Notes: generated by a model not told the origin, from the sequence alone. DNA of 43,138 nt from Nephromyces sp. MM_2019 (GCA_015657535.1 JADHZB010000456.1:1-43138), one strand, 5' to 3'; positions 30,314 to 42,584 are shown, counted from the first letter of the stretch. Numbers and translations: made by a program.

Positions 30314-30934
30314 TCAGTGGTGGTGAGTGTGAGGAGACTCCAATTTGAAACGTGGTTTAGTAAGAGGCCCATCACTACCGTTAACCCAAAATTTACGTCC
30401 TTCTGCTTTGAGTTTATCGAAACAGGCTCTTTTGCAATTTGTTTCTAGCCAGCGGCATTCTTTACATCTGTCACGGGGAAATATTAGTGGCAGCTTACTG
30501 TGCCAATTGAAATCATTTCTTCTTATGTCCAGAGTTCCATAATCGGGTTGTGCAGGTGAAGGTGGCTTAATTGGAAAGTGTTGCTGAGCGTGGTACCAAT
30601 AATAGATAGATAAGAAGAACAAGATAAAACTATTTGTAACCATAAAAATAGCCAATTTACGTTCATGTTCTGTAATCATGGTGACTCCTAGACGACTTGC
30701 TGGTTCAAGGTCTAGAATCCAAGCTTTACGGCTATTCCAGCGCGTAAGAAAACCTGTGATATCGGCCCATCGATACAGCTTTTCAGGCATAGATTCTCGT
30801 GTATTCTGCCCTACGGTTTCAATGGTTTTCGAACTATCCATCAAAGATTGAAAAGGAGAAGAAGTTGAATAGTGTCGAGTTGTACGTACCAAAATCGGTA
30901 TGTTCAGTACAAATCTCCTGATTGGGATAACCAT
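30314..30934 (-). CDS. COX6A-like mitochondrial inner-membrane protein with Cys-rich C-terminal extension
   Basis: Single-exon, 206 aa. Seen: an N-terminus rich in Arg, Ser and Thr with no acidic residues (RRFVLNIPILVRTTRHYSTSS), typical of a mitochondrial presequence; one transmembrane segment (about residues 91-112, LAIFMVTNSFILFFLSIYYW); then PDYGTLDIRRNDFNWHSKLP, which follows the COX6A pattern of Tyr-x-x-Leu-x-Ile-Arg-x4-Phe-x-Trp after the membrane helix. Beyond this lies an extension with four cysteines (CKEC, NCKRAC) not found in animal COX6A, and a basic tail ending HTHHH. Known role of COX6A: a nuclear-encoded subunit of cytochrome c oxidase near the dimer interface. The match is short, so an unrelated single-pass mitochondrial protein remains possible. 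Confidence 0.5.
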   Translation of the reverse strand: MVIPIRRFVLNIPILVRTTRHYSTSSPFQSLMDSSKTIETVGQNTRESMPEKLYRWADITGFLTRWNSRKAWILDLEPASRLGVTMITEHERKLAIFMVTNSFILFFLSIYYWYHAQQHFPIKPPSPAQPDYGTLDIRRNDFNWHSKLPLIFPRDRCKECRWLETNCKRACFDKLKAEGRKFWVNGSDGPLTKPRFKLESPHTHHH

Positions 30935-33554
30935 ATTTGAAAATAGTAAAGAGAAGAGTGTTATTTACAGGTATCTTGTCTGTATTTTCAGTTTTAAATT
31001 ACACAAACTAATGAAATGGAGGAAATTTGGGGTTCACTAGCATTGAATGAACTTAATAAAATTAGAGATGGATACAGGATTTGAATTAAAAATTTGCTTT
31101 TCTCGAGATTAATCGAAAAATAGTTTTTGTGTAAGCTTATAAACTAAGAAAAAGTTAGTGTATGCTTGAGCCCCTATATATATAACACACCCACAACGTT
31201 TCGAAAGTATCCGTACACATGTATACGTAATATGTACATCTACATGTACATACTTATATGTATGTGTGTATCACTACAAATAGCTGGATGTGCATGCAGA
31301 TCACTCAGCAATAGTAATGGAGTTTATCTTATTCTGAACCACAACACTTTACGCATCTTTTACACACTTTAATCACATTTTAATTACAGTTTGCACACAC
31401 TTTATTTACAAACTTTAAATTCACACATTCCTCTACTCTGTTAAACTTCACTCCTACATCCTACAAGCATGTCAAATATCTTCCTTTACACATTATACAT
31501 GTTTTGTATGCATTATATACAAACGCATTAAACACAATGCTGTACATAGACTTTTAAGACTCACTAAAATACTTATACACAATTGTAATTACAAAATCTT
31601 GTGGATATAAATTATCACAATGCACATATGGGCGTATGTGAATAATAAAATAAGCGAATTAAGTACACATTATATGCTTGCTAAAAAACAAAATCTAAAA
31701 TTATCCTAAAATTAAATACAAACACTTATAACCCATTTGTATATATATACATAAATGTATAAATTAGTCAACATTATAACCTTTATCTGTACACCTTACT
31801 ACACTCCCTTTAAAAAAAATAATAATAAAGTCATTTTGAGCATATGAATTATTTATTATATAAAACAACTTAAAATTCATCAATATTTCCAAATTAGTTT
31901 ACATAGACACAAAGTAACATAACACAATTAAAGTAACAAGTTTTATCCAACCCTATACTAAATACACATATGCATCTTGATTGAAATAAGTAAATTTCAT
32001 AACAGGCCTTATAAACACAAATAAATAACATCTAGCTAACTGAAAACACGTCCAAATGCTTTTACAAAAGCTTTGTGTAATTCAAATTATGGCAAATATT
32101 TGTAGATTACTCATTAAAATTTAAAGTTATCCGCCACAACATATACATATCTATAATATATTTTATATGCATACCTATTATTGTATTTACATTTTGTGAC
32201 AAATTTTTTATCGATATTGCGATTTTATAAATTTTATGCAAACTCAGCTGGTCTATTTGAAATTACACTCAAACTATAATAAATTAAATGTTAAAGTAGT
32301 CGAGTTAAAGATTAAACAGATCTTAAGCTTAGTTTTACTTGTATTTAAACTATGTACTTTGTTTATATAAAATATCACAAAGAATTAAGTCTTACACCCA
32401 CACTATCATCTATAATTAAATGTTTACTTTAAAAGTCACATGCATACATCTCAAACTAAACACACACATAGGATCTATATATACACAACTTATGAGTATA
32501 CTCAGCAAACACACATGATCTCAATATATGAGCGCTCACACTAGATAATAACACACACAGGATGGGCACACACATGTAATATACACGGACGTGCATAGCA
32601 TATTTATTCACTCAGAGCACACAAGTTGCTTCAGTAATATATATATATATTAACACACCTATTATCTACTGAATATACATGCACATGTCAAACAATTCAT
32701 ACATACTGTATAACACACGCACAGACTACCTATGTGCACATGCATGAAATTTAATGTCCACTCACAAACATGATAACATGCCCACACTTTAATGCTTTGA
32801 GTTCCATAACTGACTCTAAGATCTTAATTTTTTAACTTGATAGGTGTTTCTACAACTCTAAACACGCACCACACTACAACATTAAACATAACTTTATACT
32901 ATATCACCAACGCACATAAGGCTACATACAGCACTCGCACAATCATGGAGTTAACACACACTAGTATATATATTAAATAAAACCATCACCTATTGGCTCA
33001 CAAACACTATAGCTCAGTAAACACTTACTCACAATACTACTTACATATATGTATATATATATTTATATATGAAACTAATGTTTAAGCTTTTGCAAAGATT
33101 TATTAAGCCAATTTTTGAAGTTTTCACACAAGTTTGAAATGACTTAATTTAGCAAATATATACACATACTATAGACATTTTAGATATTTAAACTCATACA
33201 TAACGTAAAATATAGCACATTTTGAATACATATTAAATTTTATACACACTTTGCCCTTAAAAAGATACAACCAAACACATATACACACAAACACATAAAT
33301 GCCAACAAGTTTCTATTTATATACACAAGCGCAAATGTTTTTATACCCGAAACACACACAAACAAAAATATATAAATATAATATATATGTATACCTATAC
33401 CCTCCAAAAACATCAGTTTAGCAACACACCCTCCAACAAACACATAGATAAACACAAATTAATAAATTTACATATACACACACACCCCAAACAAATTTAT
33501 ACATTAGTTCAGTCAAGCATATACATATACCAACAAGTATTTATACGCACTGAA

Positions 33555-33625
33555 ACACATATGAAACACATATGAAACATATATGAAATACATATGAAAC
33601 ACATATGAAACACATATTTAGAACA
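33555..33625. repeat. Short tandem repeat, ATGAAACACAT type
   Basis: Six or so copies of an 11-12 bp unit (ACATATGAAAC with one-base variants) head to tail. No coding potential. Confidence 0.8.
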
Positions 33626-34147
33626 CACATATAATTGAAGCAACAATCTATACCAACATTTTGACACCACAATTTATTGACTAACACACATTTTTATGAT
33701 TTCATTTACATCCGCAATTCTTGCATCTCACATACTTTTAATATTATACATAGAGCCCCTCATCATGTCTATACCCTTGGCTTTTATATATAACTCATAA
33801 CACTTCCAAAATATCCTGCATATATACCCACTTGAATACTAATTGTTAAGATTTGAATCATTTTTCAACAAATTTTCCAACGTATTTGATCCACCTCTCT
33901 TGGAATAGGTTCGTATACTTCTTCTATGAGCACTCATACAGCTACAAATGTACACACATTTCTACACACATGACTATAACTATACAAATTCACTTTCATA
34001 CAATTATATGCACATATAATCACACAATACTATACACTCACACACATATACATCTACAAATAAATTCACTCATCTCTATATACCCATACCATCTGAATTA
34101 TACATACACACGTATAAATATATCCACATGCACACATATACCCATGA

Positions 34148-34182
<35 letters not shown>
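34148..34182. repeat. (TA)n microsatellite
   Basis: Almost uninterrupted TA run with a single central TATG break. Confidence 0.85.
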
Positions 34183-34183
<1 letters not shown>

Positions 34184-35381
34184 CACGGCATACATTTTTA
34201 CAAATATAAAATATAAAGCACCATATCTATTTAGATGCATAGTTGTTTAACACTGACATATGAGTATTGAATTATGATGAGTTTTTTTAGACCACTCATA
34301 TGCCCCAAACAAAGTAGCTCATCCCTTTTTATGAAATTTACATATATATACAATTCCACTTTATTTATGCTGAAAACTCTACCTTTTAGACATCTATAAG
34401 AGCTGTATACACTCTTCGTGTTTATGGTTTTGATTGAAGACTGTAAATGATCTTAATAAACACCTTTGATCTATAACACCTTCTATAACGATTCATAACT
34501 AGATCTCTCAAACCCTCAGTTGTATTTACAAATTCATGAGCGCACACAATTTTACTTACTGCTAATGTACACATTAATAACTCCCATGATTTTTATTCAG
34601 AGAACATGAATAATCACAACCACACCTTCCATCATTCTAAGGCCAACCCAAAGGCAAATTCTTTCCATAAAGTTTGCTGCACCCCTTTTTGGTTAAGGTG
34701 ACACAATTAATTAGGTTATACAAACTTTTATAAACATTTCACAGGAGGAGTCTACTACCTCATAATTCTTAAAATTATTTTCAAATGCTTGAAATATAAT
34801 GATGGCTTGAATATAGTAAATATAAGCACGCCAGTATAATAGTAAGAAAATATATAGTTTCCATTAAGGTTTATAATTCTGTATTAATTAGAGATATACT
34901 ACTGACTGTGAGTATATTTCATCTTGTGAGAATTCATAGGCTATTAATAAATTTAATAGGATTAATTTATTTTTGTGGAAACGCTGTACTATAAACAATA
35001 TAAACCAAAGTAGTTTACCAAAAGAAATATAACTCCTTATAACAAGAAAAAAGGAATACCTAAACACTTTTACACATCTTTACATGTTACAACACAAACA
35101 TAATATGCCACACTATATATATATATATACTTAACAACATTATCTCATCAACTTCCTAGATACATACTCATAGCCAGACAACGAAATCGATCTATTTATA
35201 CATAACTACAACATATTATATAAAATGATCTTGTATGAGGAACTAATCTTTGCTCATACAAACTAACACATAGACGGTAATATTTAATAACCCAAATACA
35301 GGCACATTAGAAAATTATAAAATTTTATTCCAGTAGAAACGAAGCATTCTATATGCCGACAACTCGTTTATTAACCTAGAA

Positions 35382-36860
35382 ATGCATTCTCTGCTCTCTT
35401 ATTTTCCATTCAAAGGATTCTCTACAATGAGCACACGTAGAAATGAAAATGCAACTAAGATAGTTAAGAAGGACACAAATTCTATGATCATACCTACTCT
35501 CTCACAAAACATATCTACTACGGCCCAAAATGAAACAACTGAAATACAGAAGGAACATCTAAATATTTCAACAGGATTGAAAGTAAACAATTTCGATCAT
35601 CAAGTACAAATTGCACCACAAATGCGTCCCAAACGAGCTAAGATGTCTTCAATGACACACCTGAATCACTCTTCATCACATGCAGCTACACTAGCTATAT
35701 CTTTACCTATCAATAGCCCACCACAACCCACACACAACACAGTACAAAAACGTAAGAGACCCAACGCTGAGACTCCTATACCTATGGTATTAGATTCTCC
35801 AACTAGAAATCTGGTCAATAACAAAGATATCTCACCCACTCATACATTAGTCATTACAAATAACCAACCAAAAAAGCATCGTCAACCAAGAACAGTAAGG
35901 CCAGCAACAGATCCCAATTATGAAATTGATGATCAGTTCTGGAATAAGACATTCGAAGTAGTTTCCACTGAATATCAACAGTCACCAAACCCTAATTCTA
36001 GCTTTGAGGGTGATCCTACAGCAAATAACACCGCAACTGTTAAGAGATCCCTCGCTCAGATTTGGTCAGGGAATCAAAAAACCTGGATTTTCCCCCCTAA
36101 TTTACTAGGTAGAAATGGGAGAGTTTGTCGTAGAAATGGATTATTACATGGATGTATCCATGCACTAAGAAATTTCGATTTATCTCAATCAACATCACCT
36201 ATAACTATAAACGCTTCACCAATAATGTCTAGAAGCATCAAATTTAGTGATAAACCAATACTAATTCCTAGGCATTGTTGCACACTCCAAGAAGTTATAA
36301 ATTCACCTTTTTCAAGTGAGATAAGTTCAGCTATATCTTCTATTAATGGTTATAATAGTATATCAACAAATGACACTTCTGCTCTACCTTCTTGCTCAAG
36401 CTCAACAAACTCCGAGAATCACTCTAGTAAAATCATACTTTCTAAACCTGCCTATGTATTATTGTGGAGGTATCGTTTACGACAGAATAAACATCTCTCT
36501 GGTGATGATTCTTGGGTTATAATTGAAGCTCAATTTTTCCCAGTGAAATGGTTTGGCTTAGATTTTGAGAAGAAATATCCCTGTATATACTCTTTTAAAA
36601 TTTATTTATTGGACCAAATAAGGACGGTTAGGACATTTGAAGATGCAACAGTAGCTGCTTGGTGCTTAGCGGGAAACTTAGAATTAACTTTAAAGGAGCT
36701 TGGTTTAGAATATAGTGTTAAAGAGCTTACAGAGGGAACATGGAGGGGATTTCCAGAAGCAACACTAAATATTGATACACAGCCTGTACATGATTGTATA
36801 CATCAAGTTACAACAAGCAATAGATTATCAATTATTGACTTTTTTGAAGAGACCCCTTAG
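35382..36860 (+). CDS. Orphan 492-aa protein with PCNA-box-like motifs at both ends
   Basis: Single exon; an in-frame TAG lies about 45 nt upstream of the chosen ATG. I do not recognise the family. Seen: residues 1-8 MHSLLSYF and residues 481-488 RLSIIDFF both fit the PIP-box pattern (x-x-x-Leu/Ile-x-x-aromatic-aromatic) but lack the usual first Gln. Residues about 20-200 are polar, Ser/Thr/Asn-rich with basic clusters (RPKRAKM, QKRKRP, KKHRQPRT) that suit nuclear import. Two more ordered, conserved-looking blocks follow: WSGNQKTWIFPPNLLGRNGR with CRRNGLLHGC (about 225-260) and a C-terminal domain from YVLLWRYRLRQNK to LKELGLEYSVKEL (about 360-450) rich in Trp, Phe and Leu. A nuclear role in replication or repair is a guess from the motifs only. 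Confidence 0.7.
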   Translation: MHSLLSYFPFKGFSTMSTRRNENATKIVKKDTNSMIIPTLSQNISTTAQNETTEIQKEHLNISTGLKVNNFDHQVQIAPQMRPKRAKMSSMTHLNHSSSHAATLAISLPINSPPQPTHNTVQKRKRPNAETPIPMVLDSPTRNLVNNKDISPTHTLVITNNQPKKHRQPRTVRPATDPNYEIDDQFWNKTFEVVSTEYQQSPNPNSSFEGDPTANNTATVKRSLAQIWSGNQKTWIFPPNLLGRNGRVCRRNGLLHGCIHALRNFDLSQSTSPITINASPIMSRSIKFSDKPILIPRHCCTLQEVINSPFSSEISSAISSINGYNSISTNDTSALPSCSSSTNSENHSSKIILSKPAYVLLWRYRLRQNKHLSGDDSWVIIEAQFFPVKWFGLDFEKKYPCIYSFKIYLLDQIRTVRTFEDATVAAWCLAGNLELTLKELGLEYSVKELTEGTWRGFPEATLNIDTQPVHDCIHQVTTSNRLSIIDFFEETP

Positions 36861-37725
36861 AAAAATAAAATTTCTGTTAATCCTATGAAAAAACTTTTTC
36901 AACTACTTAAAAAATTATTTAATGAGTTTTTACTTAATGATTCACAATATATAAATATTAATTTCCTGGAACTCATTTCTAACCTGATATTACCGATTTT
37001 AAATAAGAAAATTTTTTCACTCTCGAATAATGTTAATTAGTGATAATTTCATATTCAAAAATGATCTTAAGCTACATATAGCATTTAGATACAACATAAA
37101 AATCAAGGTAATACATTGGACTATAGATTAAATGAATACGAAATATTTCTTTAAGCTAAAGATAATTATATCCCTTGATTGGTCTATGTTTAATTAATAT
37201 AAAATTGTGTAGCACGAGAGTTTATATATAATACATCAATTTAAGCACATATACATATTAATACGCATGCGTGCACACGTACAAACAGCTCATTTGAGTT
37301 CTACCTTTGGATCCTATGTAATTAAATATTTATGAAATTTGTTTGGGTAAAAGGAGATTAAATTGTTATAATAATATGTTTTTACTTTTGCTTACAAATT
37401 TTTAAGAAAACCTTTTGTAAAAATAAAGAAATTATTTCAGCTAGGACCAATTCATATTATATAACGTAAGTTAATTTTTTCCACGAGTACTCAAGTAGTA
37501 TATTTTTATTCTTATATCACAAATAAGCTTTATCTACGACTATTAATTTACAACATTTTCTAGTTAAATTATGTTTCAGAGTCGGATTCATTACTTATAT
37601 TCACTTCAAGTGAGCTGAAACAGTTTAATTATATTGACTTTGTATATGATTCACAACTATACTATTTATGTTTATATATTTCAAGAATTTATAAAAATTT
37701 ATAAATCATATAATACACATTATTT
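36861..37725. other. Intergenic region
   Basis: AT-rich sequence between two convergent genes, with only a short CA/TG-rich patch near 37250-37280. Nothing recognised. Confidence 0.5.
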
Positions 37726-38809
37726 TTACTTTCCACAAAAAATTGGCTCGCGCTTTTCTGCAAAGGCACGTAATGCTTCTAATCTATCTTGGACTATTTA
37801 AGGCTAATTTATAATTTTCTTTTTCAACTTTTAGGCCACCTTTTAGGTCCAAGTTCGCACCCACATCAATAGAAGATTTAATTAACTTGACAGCAATAGG
37901 ACCATTTTTCAATATAGGTTCAATTATTTTCCAAGCTAGCCATAGAGATTCACTTTGATAGGCAGCATAACCAAGTTTTTCTTCTTTTGAAAATGTTTCA
38001 AGAACTTCTGAAAACAAATTTCCAATTGGAGTAGATGGTATATATTCTATTCCACCGAAATTACTATTGCTAGGGATATTGATGTTGCTATTATTATAGT
38101 TACTGAAACTATTAGTTTGAGTAGAATTGGTAATACTAGTACTGTCTTCCTGATTGAATTCACCATCATTCTCTGAGTTACGACCTTTATAATTTCCAAT
38201 ACTAATAGGGTTCACATCATCATCATTTTTATAAAACTCACCAGCGTTATCAATTAACCCAAATTGTAATGCTTTTGTGGCAGAGATTTTTTCACTAGTA
38301 AGTGACATATACTTTGCTCTTTGAATACCTATTAGCCTTGGTAATCTCTGTGTACCACCAGCTCCAGGAATGATCGAAAGTGAAGCTTCAGGCAATCCAA
38401 ATATAGCTTTCGATGATGAAACTCGGAAATCACAACATAGTGCTAATTCAAGGCCACCTCCGAGTGCTGGTCCGTCTATACATGCTACCGTGGGGAAAGG
38501 TAGCTCGGAAAATTCGGTAAATGTGTCACGAAGTTTGTTAACGAAATGATTTGCCTGTTCAGATGTCATCTTTGCCCTTTCTTTCAAATCAGCTCCTGAA
38601 CAGAATGATTTCTTTGACGGGCTCCATAACATAAGGGCACGAGTTTGTGATTTTTGTTGCTCTTTCAAGTTTTTTATATGTAATCTTAATTCATCAAGCA
38701 TCTGTATTGAGATAGCGTTTCTTGATTCGGGTCTTAATAAGCTTAGGATCGAGAAATTCAATCTCTCACATTGAAATAGAGATGTTGTAATCTTAGAACT
38801 TGGCTTCAT
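37726..38809 (-). CDS. Enoyl-CoA hydratase / AUH-like crotonase, frameshifted near the 3' end
   Basis: The crotonase fold hydrates 2-enoyl-CoA; closest resemblance is to AUH (3-methylglutaconyl-CoA hydratase, leucine breakdown). Seen: FCSGADLKERAKMTSEQA; the oxyanion-hole region CIDGPALGGGLELALCCDFRV with Glu121; FGLPEASLSIIPGAGGTQRLPR with Glu141. Both catalytic glutamates are present. An Asn/Ser-rich insertion of about 90 residues (about 189-280) interrupts the fold before EEKLGYAAYQSE. The open frame stops at 37784, but the next frame continues with QDRLEALRAFAEKREPIFCGK and a stop at 37726-37728, which is the conserved crotonase C-terminus at exactly the expected distance. One base too many (a C pair at 37789-37790 region) explains it: sequencing error, recent pseudogene, or recoding. 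No obvious targeting peptide. Confidence 0.85.
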
Positions 38810-40479
38810 GTTGAACCTATTTTAGAATAATTATTTGAGAGTCATAATCGATAATTAACATAATGGATTTGAAGTTGAGACGATTGATAAAAATTAATTT
38901 TTCAATTTAAGAGGTACAAATATTATTAAAATTTGATATCAGGAAGGATTAGAAGGATTATGAAAAAGTTTAAAACTAATTTGGAAATTGATAAAATAGT
39001 AAAATAAATTTAAAACAAATTACAGAATGATAAAAGTGTAAACCCATCTTTCTAGGATATGTCAATATATATCAAGCAAACACATATTGTTTATCAAATT
39101 TTCAATTAAAACATTTTCTTGAAAATTAATACTAAAATACAAATATTAAGACTGAATTTTTGTCTTTATACAATGATTTTCTAAGCCTTAGTATAAAAGC
39201 TGAATTCCCATTAATTCATTTCTATGCCATCTTAAATTCCTTTTTTCACACCTATGATTTAATCTAAGATAAATCTTTAATAATAGCATACAAAAATGTA
39301 TACAAAAAACAAACCCATCAGGGTAGACTAATACATTTTTACTCACCAGATAAATGTTATTACAAAATGTGTTATATATTATAGGTGATGCCATAAAATT
39401 ATAGGCTAAGTTGAGTTTCTATAAATTTATACTAGGTATAATTGCATCCTTAATAAAAAAATGCAAATAGATTAATGGCTCACTTTGTGTAGTCTCATTA
39501 TTGGTTATTTTATTATAACTTGTAAATTGAATAGCTAAAATGATGTCTTGTTGCTTTGTTGTTAAATATTCATATTTAAAAATCAAACATAAGACCAAAG
39601 CCTACATAATCTGTTCTAACACAGTGAAGAAGATAATAATTCATAGTTTAAACATATACACAAAATCATAAAATATTTTTTGTAAATTTGATGATTTTGA
39701 ATCTTACTGAATTTCTCAAAATCACAATCACACTTTCTTACTAAATAAATACAATTGGTATTCCTTGAAATTTAAAATATATAAAATTTTGAATTAACAG
39801 TGGAAACAATATAAATATAGTTTGACATCATTGAATAACCTTTTTAAATAAATTCATTGAATTTAACTACTATCTCCATTGAGAATATATTCAAAAGATT
39901 AGCTCAGATGGATCTTTGTTACAATTTTGGTTTTATGCCATTAAAAGATATGAAAATTGCAAGTATAGGCTCGTACATTCGATTTTATTTATTAAGAATA
40001 AAATAGTCATATAAGGATAACAAGTTGAGCTTTTGTGTTTGTAACTGCCAAATAAGAAATGGAGTCTGTTAAAACAAAACTGGGTAAATTTTGCCATTTA
40101 AAACCAACTAAAATATACAACTTATAGATATTTTATTGCTGTTTACTTTGTTTTGAAATATCTCTAAATACCCACAATTCCATCAATATATCAACATAAT
40201 GAGGAATTATAGAAACTTTGAATGATATTTCATGTATAAAGATAATTTTTTATTTTTTTATTTTTATACTTAATGTGTCAAGGCGAATATATGAAATACT
40301 ATCTTTCTATTTAATTCATCAACTTGATGTTAAGCCCAGTTAATCCTTTTCAGTATCAAAACAATCAACATGTAACAATCGACTCGATATCAAGTATGTT
40401 ATAGGCCTTGTAGCTTCATCAATATTAGTTTGAACTCAATAACTAAGATATTCCTTTGTACCCTCCCAAACGTGTCGAT
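38810..40479. other. Divergent intergenic region
   Basis: 1.7 kb AT-rich sequence between the 5' ends of the crotonase (-) and RNA triphosphatase (+) genes; it should contain both promoters. A 68-codon minus-strand frame at 39188-39394 shows no family features. No repeats of the CA/TG type. Confidence 0.5.
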
Positions 40480-41703
40480 ATGGAAATTTTCTGTGAGTTA
40501 TCGAAGGAGAAACATTATCCGTCAGATACTATTGCAGAGGAACTAATGGCGGCACTCCTTACGGCCTATGAAGACCGCGCACAAAACCCAAACAACCCTG
40601 ATAAGTGGGAGATTGAGGGCCGCTTGGGTACTATTTCAGACACTACCAATAACATGTCACGTATACGGCTACCAGTAGAAACCGAAGCCTTGATTGCAGC
40701 TAGCTTCCCACACAGCTTTGACCCCGGCGTTACAAAAACACAATTCTTCTCTATCCACAACATATTGTGCCATGCAGCGGGGCTTCTGTCTGCCGTACCA
40801 TTTCAAATTAATTCAAATCCCCCTCTACCACCACCCCAAACGTTCAACACCCTACATCCATACCCAGAATGGTCTTATCCTATAACCGCCAATACCGAAA
40901 CTGTGTTCTTCAAATTGGATGATTCTAATATGGTTCGGTGCAGCTATCCAATGAATTCCGATTACCTATCAACTCCATCATTAGAAACTACAATAAAGGA
41001 GAAGCTTGTCAGGTACGAGATTTATATGGGTAAAGACATGAACCAAGGAGAAGAAGACGAGCATAGGAAGCGACTGATTGATCTCCGCATCTCCATCAAT
41101 GTGGAGAGCACACCTACTCTACCTAATAATTTCCTCCGCAATACTCCTATGTTTCGGAGGCTTAGGCACCGCCAATCATTCGTGCATATAACACGGATGA
41201 TCCGCGTTGACTGTACTATCGTGGATGACACATTGGGTGGCCGCGGCCGCAACCAATATGAAATTGAGGTCGAGATGAACCCTGAAGCATTAATTTCACA
41301 CCTAGAAACCTACAAGAAAAACAGCGATTCAGTCCCTTTGTTTTCATTATGCAGTTTATTCCTTAATGTCTTGCGTGATTTAGCTGGGATTGTAAATCGG
41401 GGATCAGGTGGAGGTATTTTAGGTATACCTCCTACCAAGACAAAAACAACAAATAAGGTACCTACATCACGTTTGAAGATTACAAAAGAACAAAAAGAAG
41501 ATTACAACAATTTAATTACAGCTCGTTTACCACTTATTGGTGATTACTTATTCAGGGCTGTTATCCCAATTTTGAAAAATAAATCTGAAGACAATATACT
41601 AGATGAGGTACAAGCTTCTATATATACAAACAATCCAAATAAATTTGATGGGCCCTATTTCTTAGACCCACAAACAAGAAAAGTCCTTAAAAGAAATATC
41701 TAA
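40480..41703 (+). CDS. Cet1-type RNA 5'-triphosphatase (mRNA capping, TTM/CYTH fold)
   Basis: Single exon, 407 aa. It removes the gamma phosphate from nascent mRNA, the first step of capping, using a metal-dependent tunnel enzyme unlike the animal Cys-phosphatase. Seen: metal-binding strand WEIEGRLGTI (Glu44 and Glu46); KRLIDLRISINVE (about 198-209); FRRLRHRQSFVH, resembling the basic RxKxRxS strand; IRVDCTIV; second metal-binding strand YEIEVEM (260-266). These motifs occur in the family order, spaced over about 220 residues. The C-terminal part after 330 (KEQKEDYNNLI, PYFLDPQTRKVLKR) is helical and less conserved. The start is the ATG at 40480; the open frame continues upstream only to a TTG. 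Codons here are less AT-biased than in the other genes. Confidence 0.87.
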   Translation: MEIFCELSKEKHYPSDTIAEELMAALLTAYEDRAQNPNNPDKWEIEGRLGTISDTTNNMSRIRLPVETEALIAASFPHSFDPGVTKTQFFSIHNILCHAAGLLSAVPFQINSNPPLPPPQTFNTLHPYPEWSYPITANTETVFFKLDDSNMVRCSYPMNSDYLSTPSLETTIKEKLVRYEIYMGKDMNQGEEDEHRKRLIDLRISINVESTPTLPNNFLRNTPMFRRLRHRQSFVHITRMIRVDCTIVDDTLGGRGRNQYEIEVEMNPEALISHLETYKKNSDSVPLFSLCSLFLNVLRDLAGIVNRGSGGGILGIPPTKTKTTNKVPTSRLKITKEQKEDYNNLITARLPLIGDYLFRAVIPILKNKSEDNILDEVQASIYTNNPNKFDGPYFLDPQTRKVLKRNI

Positions 41704-42408
41704 AATCTTTACACATCATCACCCATTTCCAAACACATTTTCAATATATTTGATCTATAATCAGATTTATTTGATATATAAATATCAGAATCATTGAGTA
41801 TATATTATATAAAGATATTTAGAATATTAACTTTTTTTTTTTATAACTAAATCAATTTGTATTTCACATTTGTTTGAACTTTATGAATTAAATCTAATTA
41901 ATTGATTTATACAAATTAATTATTTTGATTAATTATTTCTTCATAAGTTGACACTATCAAGCCTAAAGAATTTTTATTTATTAATACACACAAAATTTCA
42001 AATTTCAATCCCATATTACTAACACACACACATATATATGAATATATATATATTATAAATTCAATCTTATTGTTTTATATAAAGAAAAAATATCATTATA
42101 TATAAATATTTGTAATTTAAGAGTCATTATAGTTAAATAATCATTTTATGTATGTGTAGATGATGTGTAGATAATACCATCTCTAAGAAATTCATTTAAA
42201 TATAGAAACTGTTAATAATAAACTTATGTCTTTATTTACATATATAAGATATATATATATATATATATATACCTCTATATAGGGATAAGTAAACTATTTA
42301 ATTTCTTAATGCTTTGGTTTTTTATAGGCTTTGCTGTATAATCATAAAATATTTAATAATTAAATAATTTCATAAAATAAAGCAAAATTAAGTATATATA
42401 AACACTCA

Positions 42409-42444
<36 letters not shown>

Positions 42445-42584
42445 AATTAACACTCACACATCCACATACACACACACATCCACATACACACACACGCACA
42501 CATACACAAGCACACATACACACACACGCACACATACACCCACACGCACACATACACACGCACACACATATATATATATATACC
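41704..42584. other. AT-rich flank with (TA)n and (CA)n tracts
   Basis: Plain AT-rich sequence, a (TA)n run at about 42248-42271, a longer (TA)n at 42413-42441, then the CA block described separately. No gene seen. Confidence 0.6.
42413..42583. repeat. (TA)n followed by (CA)n block
   Basis: About 14 TA units followed, after a 10-bp gap, by about 120 bp of CA with CG and CC interruptions and a final TA run. It adjoins the terminal exon candidate on its downstream side. Confidence 0.9.

Larger units (their letters stand above)
30935..35381. other. 4.4 kb region without a supported gene
   Basis: The longest gene-poor stretch of the window, between the divergent 5' ends of the COX6A-like and PCNA-box genes. 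AT-rich with many scattered ACACAC and ATATAT words, CA-rich frames at 33240-33455 and 33853-34209 that are translated repeats, and a tandem ATGAAACACAT repeat at about 33555-33625. No RNA gene or transposon feature seen. Confidence 0.5.

Noticed and set aside
33853..34209. 118-codon plus-strand ORF
   Set aside because: Rich in Thr, His, Ile and Tyr from CACATA and TATATA words and ends in a (TA)n tract; looks like repeat translation.
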